From IMG/VR virus record IMGVR_UViG_3300044949_001174, positions 1-35,588 of that record: a DNA stretch of 35,588 nucleotides; one strand, given 5' to 3'. The stretch is from a virus. A model generated the notes under the pieces. It was not told the origin of the DNA. It did no database searches and saw nothing but the letters and a program-made list of their open reading frames with translations. Position 1 is the first letter of the stretch. Each line of letters opens with the position of its first letter. Below, in pieces: positions 1 to 7,601 of this stretch. The translations under genes were made by a program, and so were the position numbers.

Positions 1-389
1 GCCCAATCATGATTCCAATCTGTGATGTTGTACGAATCCAAGTACAGGAGAGATACGTGGCCGTGCATCGTATCAAGAGCTTCGACAGAATCTGATTCAA
101 TAACTTCTGCATGCTTAGTAGATGCACGCGCTAGCTCACAAGCCTTTGGATCAATGTCAATTGAAATCAGTTCACCTTTCCCACGGATGTCAATGTAGTT
201 ATCAAACAACAAGGTAGAGCAGCCATCGCCTGTATAGTTGTTTTCCTCTCGGTACGTACCAGTCTCAACAATGATTGGCTCGTCACACGAGTCAAGGTGT
301 GCAAAAATTTTTTCAAAGGTTTCTTTACGGGCGCCTAGCTGTGCTTTAAGAGGAGCAAAGTAAGTATCCCAGGTACGCTTCTTGGTCAC
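1..389 (-). CDS. Class I SAM-dependent methyltransferase-like protein (3' end outside window)
   Basis: The frame is open from a GTG at 389 to the window edge, about 129 residues, so the C-terminus is missing. The segment IIVETGTYRE is a plausible SAM-binding motif I region, followed by NYTGDGCSTLLFDNYI, then ISIDIDPKACELARA, where the acidic strand end (DID) would be motif II, and LLYLDSYN as a motif IV-like strand. This order is that of a Rossmann-fold methyltransferase. The substrate cannot be told. There is no in-frame ATG upstream before a stop, and the GTG overlaps the TGA of the 53-residue gene before it (GTGA), which suggests translational coupling. It is the last visible member of a minus-strand run of very small genes. 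A sugar or small-molecule methyltransferase is as likely as a DNA or protein one. Confidence 0.6.
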   Translation of the reverse strand, partial: MTKKRTWDTYFAPLKAQLGARKETFEKIFAHLDSCDEPIIVETGTYREENNYTGDGCSTLLFDNYIDIRGKGELISIDIDPKACELARASTKHAEVIESDSVEALDTMHGHVSLLYLDSYNITDWNHDW

Positions 390-547
390 AGGTCTACGCG
401 TGTGTATGGTACGTCCTGTGATTGTAGCTCCCTTTCGTACTCGTCAGCCTCAATGGTCTCCACATCCTTGTACGCCAGGTTGACAAAACAACCAGTGCGG
501 CACTCTTCGTCAAAGTCAAAATAGAACCGAGTTAAATTTGCAGTCAT
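386..547 (-). CDS. Small acidic protein, 53 residues
   Basis: ATG at 547 to TGA at 386-388, beginning MTANLTRFYFDFDEE and ending VPYTRVDL. No known domain is recognised. It starts 3 bases after the TGA of the 35-residue gene upstream, and its stop overlaps the GTG start of the methyltransferase-like gene (GTGA). The pattern FYFDFDEECRTGCFVNLAY is amphipathic and protein-like, with two cysteines four residues apart. The uninterrupted frame, ATG start and exact junctions on both sides support a real gene. Function unknown. Confidence 0.6.
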   Translation of the reverse strand: MTANLTRFYFDFDEECRTGCFVNLAYKDVETIEADEYERELQSQDVPYTRVDL

Positions 548-550
548 TTT

Positions 551-658
551 TCAAAATCGAAACTTAGTTAAGAATTGTAACAACCATTTCCAAATTGCTG
601 GCACAAGCCAGCCAAAACAAGAGTAGTACCCCTGGACACCAAGTAAAAACTTGTTCAT
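551..658 (-). CDS. Tiny hydrophobic protein, 35 residues
   Basis: ATG at 658 overlaps the TGA of the preceding 34-residue gene (ATGA), and its own TGA at 551-553 lies 3 bases before the next ATG. The product is rich in aromatic and aliphatic residues (GYYSCFGWLVPAIWKWLLQF), with a lysine/arginine C-terminus. It could be a short membrane-associated helix. No family is recognised. Support comes from the overlap geometry on both sides rather than homology. Confidence 0.5.
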   Translation of the reverse strand: MNKFLLGVQGYYSCFGWLVPAIWKWLLQFLTKFRF

Positions 659-759
659 TGGCGGGATGCGACCTCCATGAAAAACAGGTAAGCATCCATG
701 CTAATGACTACAAACATAGCCCCAAGGATTGAAGCAATTGCGTAGTTGAATCCGTCCAT
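655..759 (-). CDS. Tiny single-pass membrane protein, 34 residues
   Basis: ATG at 759 to TGA at 655-657. The product has one clear transmembrane segment (YAIASILGAMFVVISMDAYL) and a short charged tail. An AAGGA ribosome-site-like motif lies about 10 bases before this ATG. An in-frame ATG at 777 would give 40 residues but has no visible ribosome site. It heads the minus-strand run of overlapping mini-genes. Its size and layout recall the tiny membrane subunits of photosynthetic complexes, but no specific one can be recognised. Confidence 0.5.
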   Translation of the reverse strand: MDGFNYAIASILGAMFVVISMDAYLFFMEVASRQ

Positions 760-802
760 GGCAGTAGGTTCCTTCATCTGTTAGACTAATGGTAATACAC
801 AA

Positions 803-816
803 AACCATCGATGGTT
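803..816. promoter_or_regulatory. Perfect 14-bp palindrome over the nuclease start codon
   Basis: AACCATCGATGGTT is identical to its reverse complement and contains the ATG at 811. It could be an operator or a dimer-binding site that also blocks initiation. No strong Shine-Dalgarno sequence precedes this gene. A chance palindrome of this length is possible. Confidence 0.4.
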
Positions 817-1665
817 GCTAGACTAAATACGTCAGATCCTTGGATTAATGCCAAGGAAGAGCAACCAGAACTCATGCGGTCGTTGAATAGGACCGCAGCC
901 AGAATCTCACTTAACGGTCGACGTCACTATACAACGCCGTTACCCACTGGTCCTGCGCCCTCCGTAACCACTATCATTAGCGAGACAGCTTCCGAAGCAA
1001 ACAAGCGGAAGCTTGAAATGTGGTCCAAAAATAACCCAGGTGTCAAAGAAGCTGCCGCCGAACGAGGGACCGCTATCCACTATGGCATGGAACAATACCT
1101 CAAAGGAAATAAAAATCCAGAGATTAAAGATGAGTATGCAGACTTTTGGGCGGGCATGCCAGCAATTCTTGATCAGTTTCAGGAAGTTCTCTGGGCGGAA
1201 TCCCCTGTATTGGAACGGTTTAATTTTACTGTTGGTTCTGATGATGTGGCTCGCGTCTGGGGTTGCGATTCAGAAGGCCGTGCTTGGGCTGGCGCTCCTG
1301 ACATTATTGCTGTTGCCAATAATAAACTGACGCTTGCCGACCTGAAGACCAGCGTCAAACCCTACAGTCGCAAGTGGCCGAAAGATTTGGAAAAGGGGTC
1401 CCAAGAATGGAGAGACCTGCTTGGTGGTCATCTTAAGTTTAAAAAGACCTGTAAGCAACTTGCCGCTTATGACATTGCTATCGAACAGACTCTTGGCATG
1501 ACCGTACAACAAGCAGCAATCTTGGTATCAACGCCTGTACGTACACAAGTCTTTAAGATCTCTCGTAATTTTCTTAACATGCTCCGAGAAGATTGGTACA
1601 AACTTGTAGATGAGTACTATAAACAGATTGAAAACTGCGGTGTCTATGATGCGGATTTAATTTAA
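811..1665 (+). CDS. PD-(D/E)XK nuclease, RecB/Cas4-like exonuclease
   Basis: 284-residue protein with the RecB-family nuclease signature in order: RGTAIH at about residues 85-90, GAPDII at 161-166 (catalytic Asp), LADLKTS at 175-181 (the D-x-K active-site pair) and QLAAY at 216-220. Members of this family trim or process DNA ends in phage recombination and replication. No helicase domain is present, so it is a stand-alone nuclease. It opens the plus-strand replication block, with the primase-helicase about 900 bases downstream. The ATG lies inside a perfect palindrome. The stop codon overlaps by 4 bases the end of the convergent gene at 1662-2099. Nuclease fold confidence is high; the exact biological role is inferred. 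Confidence 0.85.
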   Translation: MVARLNTSDPWINAKEEQPELMRSLNRTAARISLNGRRHYTTPLPTGPAPSVTTIISETASEANKRKLEMWSKNNPGVKEAAAERGTAIHYGMEQYLKGNKNPEIKDEYADFWAGMPAILDQFQEVLWAESPVLERFNFTVGSDDVARVWGCDSEGRAWAGAPDIIAVANNKLTLADLKTSVKPYSRKWPKDLEKGSQEWRDLLGGHLKFKKTCKQLAAYDIAIEQTLGMTVQQAAILVSTPVRTQVFKISRNFLNMLREDWYKLVDEYYKQIENCGVYDADLI

Positions 1666-2099
1666 AACTTAGACATCATACTGGCAAGGCCTTTTAAAAA
1701 GATATCTTTACGTCCTTCTACAGATCTTTGACGCTGTTGGCGGCCTTTTGATGCTTCAAGCCGAGATAAAAGAATATCAAACTTGTCAAGATCAAAATTA
1801 GTAGCCGCATCTGGACTTGAAGGACTTATCTCTGATTTAGGTAAATCAAAAACTTCTGAGTTGTCTTTAGTTGTTTGTGTTGGAGTTGAATTACTGGTTG
1901 CCGTATTAAATAACGCTGTAGTTGGTGTTGGCCCAAGTCTTCCTGTTTGTGCAAGACTAGCAGCTTCTTCTTTTGTGTATGCAGTTGGACCAGACTGCAT
2001 TTGCCTTTTTTTTACAGCAGCAAGTCCGCCTCCTGCTGTACCATATGAACCTGAAAAACCCAATCCTGCAAGTTTTTTTTGATTTCTTTTTTTAGACAT
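1662..2099 (-). CDS. Low-complexity basic/Ser-Thr-rich phage protein
   Basis: 145 residues starting MSKKRNQKKLAGLGFSGSYG, with a basic N-terminus, a Gly-rich patch, a Ser/Thr/Pro-rich middle that is probably disordered, and a helical charged C-terminus (DLDKFDILLSRLEASKG). No domain is recognised. It sits on the minus strand, convergent with the nuclease and divergent from the small gene at 2152, so it has its own transcription. The composition is reminiscent of minor virion or assembly proteins, but that is a guess. Confidence 0.6.
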   Translation of the reverse strand: MSKKRNQKKLAGLGFSGSYGTAGGGLAAVKKRQMQSGPTAYTKEEAASLAQTGRLGPTPTTALFNTATSNSTPTQTTKDNSEVFDLPKSEISPSSPDAATNFDLDKFDILLSRLEASKGRQQRQRSVEGRKDIFLKGLASMMSKF

Positions 2100-2151
2100 A
2101 TCTAAACCTATTATTTTTTATCCTATAACAGATAAATGTATTTAGAATCCA

Positions 2152-2334
2152 ATGACCTACAACCCCCAAGGGAAAATGGAGTGTCGGAAGCGGCTAGCAT
2201 GGACGATTGCCTGTGAACGAGCCGTTGTTACAAAAGAAGATGCGGTAACAATCTATAACAGACTCATGGATGAATTTAATGGAATAGATAAGAGAAATAA
2301 ATACAAACAAGCTGAGTCTAATAAGTCTCAGTGA
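2152..2334 (+). CDS. Small charged protein, 60 residues
   Basis: ATG at 2152, product MTYNPQGKMECRKRLAWTIA... rich in charged and helical segments (KEDAVTIYNRLMDEFNGIDKRNKYKQ). No family is recognised. It lies between a divergent minus-strand gene and the small gene before the primase. Its helical, non-random composition and the absence of a better frame support it as coding. Confidence 0.55.
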   Translation: MTYNPQGKMECRKRLAWTIACERAVVTKEDAVTIYNRLMDEFNGIDKRNKYKQAESNKSQ

Positions 2335-2402
2335 TTTAACGATATCTTAGGAAGCGTCCTGGGTTGGTGGCCGTAGGATAAAAAGACAAGCCAAAAACCC
2401 TC

Positions 2403-2588
2403 ATGCGCACCCACGTCATCGGCGTGGGCGAATGGATGCATACCCTTGTTAGCCGCATGGCCAATGCGGCGGATGGGGATTTGTTTTGTCTTCCAACGCC
2501 TATGCATTTACATGCGTACAACTTGATAAAAAACGATCGATACCCAGATCGCAGCTTTAGAATCTTTCTTACCTACCCAACGAAATGA
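2403..2588 (+). CDS. Small conserved-looking phage protein upstream of primase
   Basis: 61 residues beginning MRTHVIGVGEWMHTLVSRMAN and ending RSFRIFLTYPTK. Its TGA overlaps the primase ATG (ATGA at 2585-2588), which indicates translational coupling. Histidine and tryptophan content and predicted helices (HAYNLIKND) look protein-like. A competing frame on the other strand (2336-2521) lacks this overlap logic. Function unknown; possibly an accessory of the replication protein. Confidence 0.6.
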   Translation: MRTHVIGVGEWMHTLVSRMANAADGDLFCLPTPMHLHAYNLIKNDRYPDRSFRIFLTYPTK

Positions 2589-5218
2589 CGCCGAGTATGA
2601 ACCAGCAGGCAGTAAAACCGGGCGAAATTCGGCTCGATCTCATTCCTATTGACTGGCCCTTGACCCCACTGGGTCCCAACAAAGATCCCTACGTCATGGG
2701 ATGGCAGAACAAACCTTTTACTAAAGAAGAAATTGAAAATGAAATTATCAACGGAGAATGTAAAGCTATCGGATTACTTGGTGGTCCTGCCTACAACCAT
2801 CCTTATGGTCTCGTTTGGGTTGATGTTGACGGACCATCCGTCTATGAGCTCATCGAACAAATCTCAAACCTCCCAATACTCGATGCGTTGCCTCCCACCC
2901 TTACCATCCTCAGTGGTAAAGCAGGCCGAGAGCGTCGCCTCTACAAAGTAAGTAAAGAAAAACAAAAGCATTTCATTCGTAACAAATACACATGGACCTC
3001 GCAGGGGTCCATGGAAAAACTTGAAATCCTATGGAAGCGGCACCAAGGTGTATTGATGGGTGCGCATCCAGATACGCAAGGTTATTTCACTGCCGAAGGT
3101 TTGGGATTTGAATGGGCAGACAAGTTGCCTGAACTTCCGGACTGGGTACTAAATGGCATCATTACTAGGAATGCAAAGCAAGGGCGTCCTGCTGAAGAAG
3201 TCTCACGCATCATCGGTAACTCGTTCGCAATCACCAGTCGCATTGGATTGGAACGGGATATGCAATTGGCAGTTGCTGCGATGTGGGCACTCCCCATTGA
3301 GGCAGTCGATGACTACGACATTTGGATTGCGATCGGACAGTCGCTCCATGAGTTGGACGAATCCCTGCTTGATCAATGGGATGAATGGTCCAAACAAAGT
3401 GACAAATACAAAGAGAACGAATGCCATAAGCGTTGGTTATCCTTTACAAAAGGTGGTGGCCGGGGCATTGGTACGCTTTACCATCTGGCTGAGCAGAATG
3501 GTTGGAAACGTCCGCAGGAAGACAAGGTTTCCTCCCCTGACGATGCTACGATCAATCTGGCGGCAAGCATTCTTCCCGAAATCGAAAGAAATGTGGAAGA
3601 AGAAATGAATCGCCTTCTCAACACTGCAACTCCAACCGACACAACTCTAATGAATACCGAAGATTATGGTGATGATGTACAACCTAAAAGCACCAAGAAA
3701 AATAAAGAAAAGGAACTCAGGCAACCTAAGAATGAAGTTGCGGACAAACTACTTGGAATCTATGCAAACAATCTGCTCTTTAGTCTTCCGCACAATCAAT
3801 TCTTTATGTATGACCCTAGCCAAGGTCTGTGGAACAAAGTAAGCAAAATTGAAATGCTTGGTGATATCCGTTCCAAGCTACAAGCTCTTATTACTAGTGG
3901 TTGGTTACGCGAAGGGTTTAGCTTTCAAATGCTTGATGATATGTTCAAGCAACTGCAAGCAATGGTCCCGTGTGATAAATGGCACGAGGCAACGGATGTC
4001 CTTCTATTCACCAATGGTGTACTTGACGTCACAACAAAGGAACTTCGGCCGTTTGACCGTAATTTGCATATGACGCAACAGATGCCATATGCCTATAACC
4101 CTCAAGCAACCTGCGAACCGATCATTGATTGGCTTCGTTACACGCAGCATGGTTCTGAAAAACGTACGCAAGTTCTTCGTGCATGGCTGCGAGCAACTCT
4201 TCTTGGTCGCCACGAACTCCAGAAGTTTCTTGAGTTGGTGGGTCCTGGTAAATCTGGTAAATCAACCTACGCAAACCTATGTGTTGCACTGGTAGGTAAA
4301 CGTAACGTCTGCTCCACAGAACTAGAACAGATTGAAAAGAACCGATTTGAAACTGCAAGTTTCATGGGTAAGAAAATCATTCTGTTCCAAGACTCTGACC
4401 GTTATGGTGGCAGTGTTTCAAAACTAAAAGCAATCACTGGTGGTGACTGGATTCGTTCTGAGTTCAAGTACCAAGCAGACCAACTGGAGCCCTTCCAGTT
4501 CCAAGGTGTTGTCATCATTACTGCTAACGAAGCAATTCAATCCACCGACTACACCTCTGGTCTTGCTCGTCGCCGCCTCACTATTCCGTTCGACCGCCCC
4601 TTTACTGGTGGGCAAGCGCAACAACGTACCTTAATGGGTTTCGATAGTAAAGGTACTCCTGAGGGAGATTTTGCACCCTTGCTTCCAGGGCTTGTCAACT
4701 GGATCCTGGATATGTCTGAGTCGGAAATGCGTGACTACTTGATGGAGACATCAAAGCACGTTGACTTCTTCCAGGCTTATGAGAAGGATCAAGCCATTCG
4801 TTCCAACCCAATTTTAGATTGGCTGGATAAACGCGTTATCTTTGTACCTGGAGCAGAAGTTGCTATGGGTACTTGTAAGCCTTCACCAGGAGGCGTAAAT
4901 TACTATGTCGACTGGACTACGCAAGTGTATCCGTCTTACGCAGAGCATTGTCGTAGTGCCAATGTTGGTGTATCGGGGCGTTCTCGCTTTGAAGTCTTAC
5001 TTATGGACATCTGTAAAAACCAACTGAAACTAAATGTCTACGCAACCAAAAAAACCAATGGGTTGGTAATTCACAATATCTTGATACGTGATGGTGTCAG
5101 GGATGACTATAAGTGTTACCCCTCCATCCTGGAAGTAGCTGCAGACCCTGCCAAATACAAAGAAATGTACGGTGTTAACCCTGCGATAATGGAGGAATAC
5201 ATTGCGACAAACCATTGA
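2585..5218 (+). CDS. Bifunctional primase-polymerase / SF3 (D5-type) helicase
   Basis: 877-residue replication protein. The N-terminal prim-pol domain (about residues 15-190) carries the metal-binding DVD at 80-82 in GLVWVDVDG and a conserved HPDTQGYFT segment. A PriCT-like helical linker follows (DIWIAIGQSLHELDESLLDQW...). The C-terminal half is a D5_N plus superfamily 3 helicase. Walker A is GPGKSGKST near residues 553-561, Walker B-like KKIILFQDSD near 595-604, a sensor IITANEA near 643, and an arginine motif ARRRLTIPFDRPF near 660. Such fusions synthesise primers and unwind DNA at phage or plasmid origins. ATG overlaps the stop of the small gene upstream, and its own TGA overlaps the TTG start of SpeD. 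No DNA polymerase is seen in this window. Confidence 0.92.
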   Translation: MTPSMNQQAVKPGEIRLDLIPIDWPLTPLGPNKDPYVMGWQNKPFTKEEIENEIINGECKAIGLLGGPAYNHPYGLVWVDVDGPSVYELIEQISNLPILDALPPTLTILSGKAGRERRLYKVSKEKQKHFIRNKYTWTSQGSMEKLEILWKRHQGVLMGAHPDTQGYFTAEGLGFEWADKLPELPDWVLNGIITRNAKQGRPAEEVSRIIGNSFAITSRIGLERDMQLAVAAMWALPIEAVDDYDIWIAIGQSLHELDESLLDQWDEWSKQSDKYKENECHKRWLSFTKGGGRGIGTLYHLAEQNGWKRPQEDKVSSPDDATINLAASILPEIERNVEEEMNRLLNTATPTDTTLMNTEDYGDDVQPKSTKKNKEKELRQPKNEVADKLLGIYANNLLFSLPHNQFFMYDPSQGLWNKVSKIEMLGDIRSKLQALITSGWLREGFSFQMLDDMFKQLQAMVPCDKWHEATDVLLFTNGVLDVTTKELRPFDRNLHMTQQMPYAYNPQATCEPIIDWLRYTQHGSEKRTQVLRAWLRATLLGRHELQKFLELVGPGKSGKSTYANLCVALVGKRNVCSTELEQIEKNRFETASFMGKKIILFQDSDRYGGSVSKLKAITGGDWIRSEFKYQADQLEPFQFQGVVIITANEAIQSTDYTSGLARRRLTIPFDRPFTGGQAQQRTLMGFDSKGTPEGDFAPLLPGLVNWILDMSESEMRDYLMETSKHVDFFQAYEKDQAIRSNPILDWLDKRVIFVPGAEVAMGTCKPSPGGVNYYVDWTTQVYPSYAEHCRSANVGVSGRSRFEVLLMDICKNQLKLNVYATKKTNGLVIHNILIRDGVRDDYKCYPSILEVAADPAKYKEMYGVNPAIMEEYIATNH

Positions 5219-5577
5219 GCAACGGTCGTCATTTGATCCTTGACCTTTATGGTTGTGATCAAAACCTTTTAGATAACTATGAGGAGCTCCAGCGTTTGCT
5301 GGAAGCTTCTCTTGTTTTGGCGGGAGCAAATATCTTACGTATCTTTGGTGAGAAATTTGAGCCGCAAGGCGTTACCTTGTTGGCACTACTGTCTGAATCC
5401 CACGCATCTATCCACACGTGGCCAGAAGTAGGATATGCGGCAGTCGATCTATACACCTGTGGTGATACCACGCTTACACATCGCGCTGCAGAATTCTTGA
5501 AAACAAAACTCAAGGCAACAACAGCGGAAGAAAAAGAGCTCGTGCGATCAATTGAACCCGTTAATTGTGTAGAGTAA
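5215..5577 (+). CDS. speD: S-adenosylmethionine decarboxylase proenzyme
   Basis: 120-residue prokaryotic class 1b AdoMet decarboxylase. It makes decarboxylated SAM, the aminopropyl donor for spermidine. The self-cleavage site is E61-S62 in LLSESHASIHTWPE, where the serine becomes the pyruvoyl group. His67 and Cys82 (DLYTCGD) match the processing and catalytic residues of the family, and the GRHLILDLYGC N-terminus is typical. Length is at the short end of the family but complete. The only in-frame start is TTG at 5215, overlapping the primase stop (TTGA). A GGAGGA lies 19 bases upstream, too far for normal use, so expression is probably by coupling. speD is a known auxiliary gene of cyanophages; here it is embedded in the replication operon. 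Confidence 0.92.
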   Translation: MSNGRHLILDLYGCDQNLLDNYEELQRLLEASLVLAGANILRIFGEKFEPQGVTLLALLSESHASIHTWPEVGYAAVDLYTCGDTTLTHRAAEFLKTKLKATTAEEKELVRSIEPVNCVE

Positions 5578-5594
5578 ATCGGAATTATTCCGAT
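5578..5594. promoter_or_regulatory. 17-bp palindrome just before the glycosyltransferase start
   Basis: ATCGGAAT-T-ATTCCGAT lies between the speD stop and the ATG at 5598. As RNA it can form a 7-bp stem with a UUA loop that covers the ribosome-binding position. As DNA it could be an operator. No separate Shine-Dalgarno sequence is visible. Confidence 0.45.
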
Positions 5595-5597
5595 CTA

Positions 5598-6860
5598 ATG
5601 ACTAAGAAAGCAAAACTTTTGTGGTGTGGTGACATTGTTGCCATGACCGGATTTGCACGTGTAACTGAAAATGTTATCTCTCGTCTGAAAGACGACTTTG
5701 AAATTGTTGTTCTTGGTAACAACTGGTGGGGTGATCCAACGCCACTCCAGCAGGAGTACAAGATGTACCCGTCATCTAACCGTCATCAAACCGCACCCTT
5801 TGGTGAGCAACGCATCCGTGAGATTGTTGAACGTGAACAACCCGACGTGGTATTTACGATCAATGATATGTGGATCATCAATGAGCAATACAATCAAATT
5901 AAGGATCTGCACAAGGCTGGCAAGTTTAAATTTGTTGGCTATGCACCGATGGATTCGTATGCATGGACAGGTTGCTTAGCAGATACTGCCAATGACTGGG
6001 ACGCTGTGGTCTCGTACACAGAATTTGGTGCGCATGAATTTATGGCTGGTGGTATTACCAGGCCTATCGCTATTATTCCGCATGGTGTGACTCCTGGTCA
6101 GTTCTATCCAGTAGATAAGGCAGAGGCACGCCGCAAGCTGGGACTTAAAGAAGACAGCTTCATTGTTTTCAATGGTAACCGCAATCAATTCCGCAAACGA
6201 ATCGACATCACAATCAAAGCATTTGCTGCGTTTGCGGTAGATAAACCTGATGCAATGCTTTACCTGCACATGGGACTCAAGGACCAAGGCTGGGACATCA
6301 TGGAGGTGTTTGCACGTGAGATGACACGTGTGGGTCTTGATCCAAATGGACGCATCATTATGACGTCAAATCAACCCAGTCCTCCGAATGTATCGGTGGA
6401 AATGTTGAATGACATCTATAACGCATGTGATGTGGGTGTCAATACGTGTAAAGGTGAGGGCTGGGGTCTTGTCAACTTTGAACACGCTGCCTGTGGTGTG
6501 CCGCAGGTAGTGCCTGACCATACGTCATGCAAAGAGATTTTTGAGGGCTATGGCGAACTGATCCGTTGCGACCACATTGATGTGGATACCAACTACGCAC
6601 GTGAGATGCCATGCCCGTCCTCTGACCACCTTGCTGAGATCTTGACGTACCTGTACCAAGACAAAGGCATTCGTGAATGGGTTGGTACACGCTGCCGGGA
6701 ACGTGTGCTAGATCCACAGTTCTCATGGGACACAGTTGCGTCTCAATTTGGTGGCATCTTTGAGGAGGTGTTGTCCCAAGAATCTGAACCTGTGGCAAAA
6801 CCTAAAGAAAAACGGAAGGAACGAAAGGACCGTACGAAGACCCGAAAGCTCGGTAAGTGA
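5598..6860 (+). CDS. GT4-type glycosyltransferase (GT-B fold)
   Basis: 420 residues from ATG 5598 (MTKKAKLLWCGDIVAMTGFARV). A TTG at 5565 would add 11 residues but reads through the speD end and is less likely. The N-terminal lobe has the glycine-containing loop TGFARVTENVISRLK. The C-terminal lobe has FNGNRNQFRKRIDI (the sugar-nucleotide-binding Arg/Lys region of GT4 enzymes) and EGWGLVNFEHAACGVPQV, the E-x7-E motif. The tail is very basic (KPKEKRKERKDRTKTRKLGK), which could bind nucleic acid or another acidic partner. The acceptor is unknown: modified DNA bases, virion proteins and host surface sugars are all possible. It follows speD by 20 bases and closes the replication block. Confidence 0.85.
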   Translation: MTKKAKLLWCGDIVAMTGFARVTENVISRLKDDFEIVVLGNNWWGDPTPLQQEYKMYPSSNRHQTAPFGEQRIREIVEREQPDVVFTINDMWIINEQYNQIKDLHKAGKFKFVGYAPMDSYAWTGCLADTANDWDAVVSYTEFGAHEFMAGGITRPIAIIPHGVTPGQFYPVDKAEARRKLGLKEDSFIVFNGNRNQFRKRIDITIKAFAAFAVDKPDAMLYLHMGLKDQGWDIMEVFAREMTRVGLDPNGRIIMTSNQPSPPNVSVEMLNDIYNACDVGVNTCKGEGWGLVNFEHAACGVPQVVPDHTSCKEIFEGYGELIRCDHIDVDTNYAREMPCPSSDHLAEILTYLYQDKGIREWVGTRCRERVLDPQFSWDTVASQFGGIFEEVLSQESEPVAKPKEKRKERKDRTKTRKLGK

Positions 6861-6878
6861 CGTTTGACGGTACGCATG

Positions 6879-7137
6879 TACTGTGGAAAACGTACGGAGA
6901 GGGGTAAAACAATGAATACCGTCCTATTCAAGGATGAATACAGCCTTATCTAACCCTCTATAGGGTTTCATACGTTGTTAAAACAGTGTTGCATTTGTGG
7001 AAAAAATCATGAAGCCACACAGAGGTGCAACACTTTTTCAACACAGTATGAAACCCTATATCTAAGTAAATAAGGCGGTATTCATCCCTCCACAAGCCGG
7101 TATTCACAGTTTCTCTTGCGTACACTTCCCAACAGTG
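6879..7137. repeat. Large imperfect inverted repeat (about 120-nt arms)
   Basis: The gap between the glycosyltransferase and the next gene is a near-symmetrical inverted repeat centred at about 7009. Matching blocks, left and right: TGAATACCG 6913-6921 / 7098-7106; GGATGAATAC 6932-6941 / 7078-7087; TATAGGGTTTCATAC 6959-6973 / 7046-7060; AGTGTTGCA 6985-6993 / 7026-7034; GTGG 6997-7000 / 7015-7018. A weaker outer match ACTGT(T)GG is at 6880-6886 / 7129-7136. The tip is an A-rich 14-base loop. TGAATAC occurs twice in each arm, in opposite orientation. No credible gene lies inside. Candidates are a replication origin next to the primase operon, a structured RNA, or a small mobile element. Confidence 0.85.
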
Positions 7138-7170
7138 GTACAGTGTCATGGTCCCCACCACCAGGAGGTC

Positions 7171-7599
7171 ATGGCACGCACCTACCTAGAGATGCTTCCG
7201 CTTTGGTACGTACAGGACCAGCTAGAGCTCTCTGACCAATACGCGACAGGTCTTGCGTGGAAGACGCAAGCACGTGGTCACAAGCCCGGTGACATGGCTG
7301 GCCGGCAGCATGGCAAGTACTGTTACGTCTCTCTTTGCGGCGCACGGTACCAAGCGCATCGCATCGTGTACTACTTACGTACTGGTAGCGATCCAGGGAA
7401 CGCAGACGTCGTTCACGAGCCCTCCAACGTCACGTACGACAACCGTCAGGAACTAGCCCTCAAACAACGCCGCACCCGTCCTGCGCCTTCATACCGACGC
7501 CGCACACGTAACGCCGAAGGAGAGTTGGTCTACAACCTGGAGAACGGCATGTCCTTCCACAAGTACCAACGCCTTATCGGCAACCCACTCAGTTCCTAA
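7171..7599 (+). CDS. HNH-like protein with degenerate active site
   Basis: 142 residues from ATG 7171 (MARTYLEMLPLWYVQDQLEL), with AGGAGG only 2 bases upstream; a GTG at 7135 would add 12 residues but lies in the inverted repeat. The part GKYCYVSLCGARYQAHRIVYYLRTGSD followed by VVHEPSNVTYDNRQEL has the layout of HNH homing nucleases (aHR-vwyl-tG then DH-NGN--DNR-NL). The usual Asp-His pair is Val-His, and the NGN element is SNV. It may be an inactive nuclease that keeps DNA binding, or a divergent family. A basic region (RRTRPAPSYRRRTR) and a C-terminal LENGMSFHKYQRL follow. It begins right beside the inverted repeat and is followed 2 bases later by another zinc/HNH-type gene. Confidence 0.65.
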   Translation: MARTYLEMLPLWYVQDQLELSDQYATGLAWKTQARGHKPGDMAGRQHGKYCYVSLCGARYQAHRIVYYLRTGSDPGNADVVHEPSNVTYDNRQELALKQRRTRPAPSYRRRTRNAEGELVYNLENGMSFHKYQRLIGNPLSS

Positions 7600-7601
7600 T
7601 C

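Noticed and set aside
6958-7161. Minus-strand 67-residue frame in the inverted repeat
   Set aside because: Non-protein-like composition and entirely within the symmetrical repeat.
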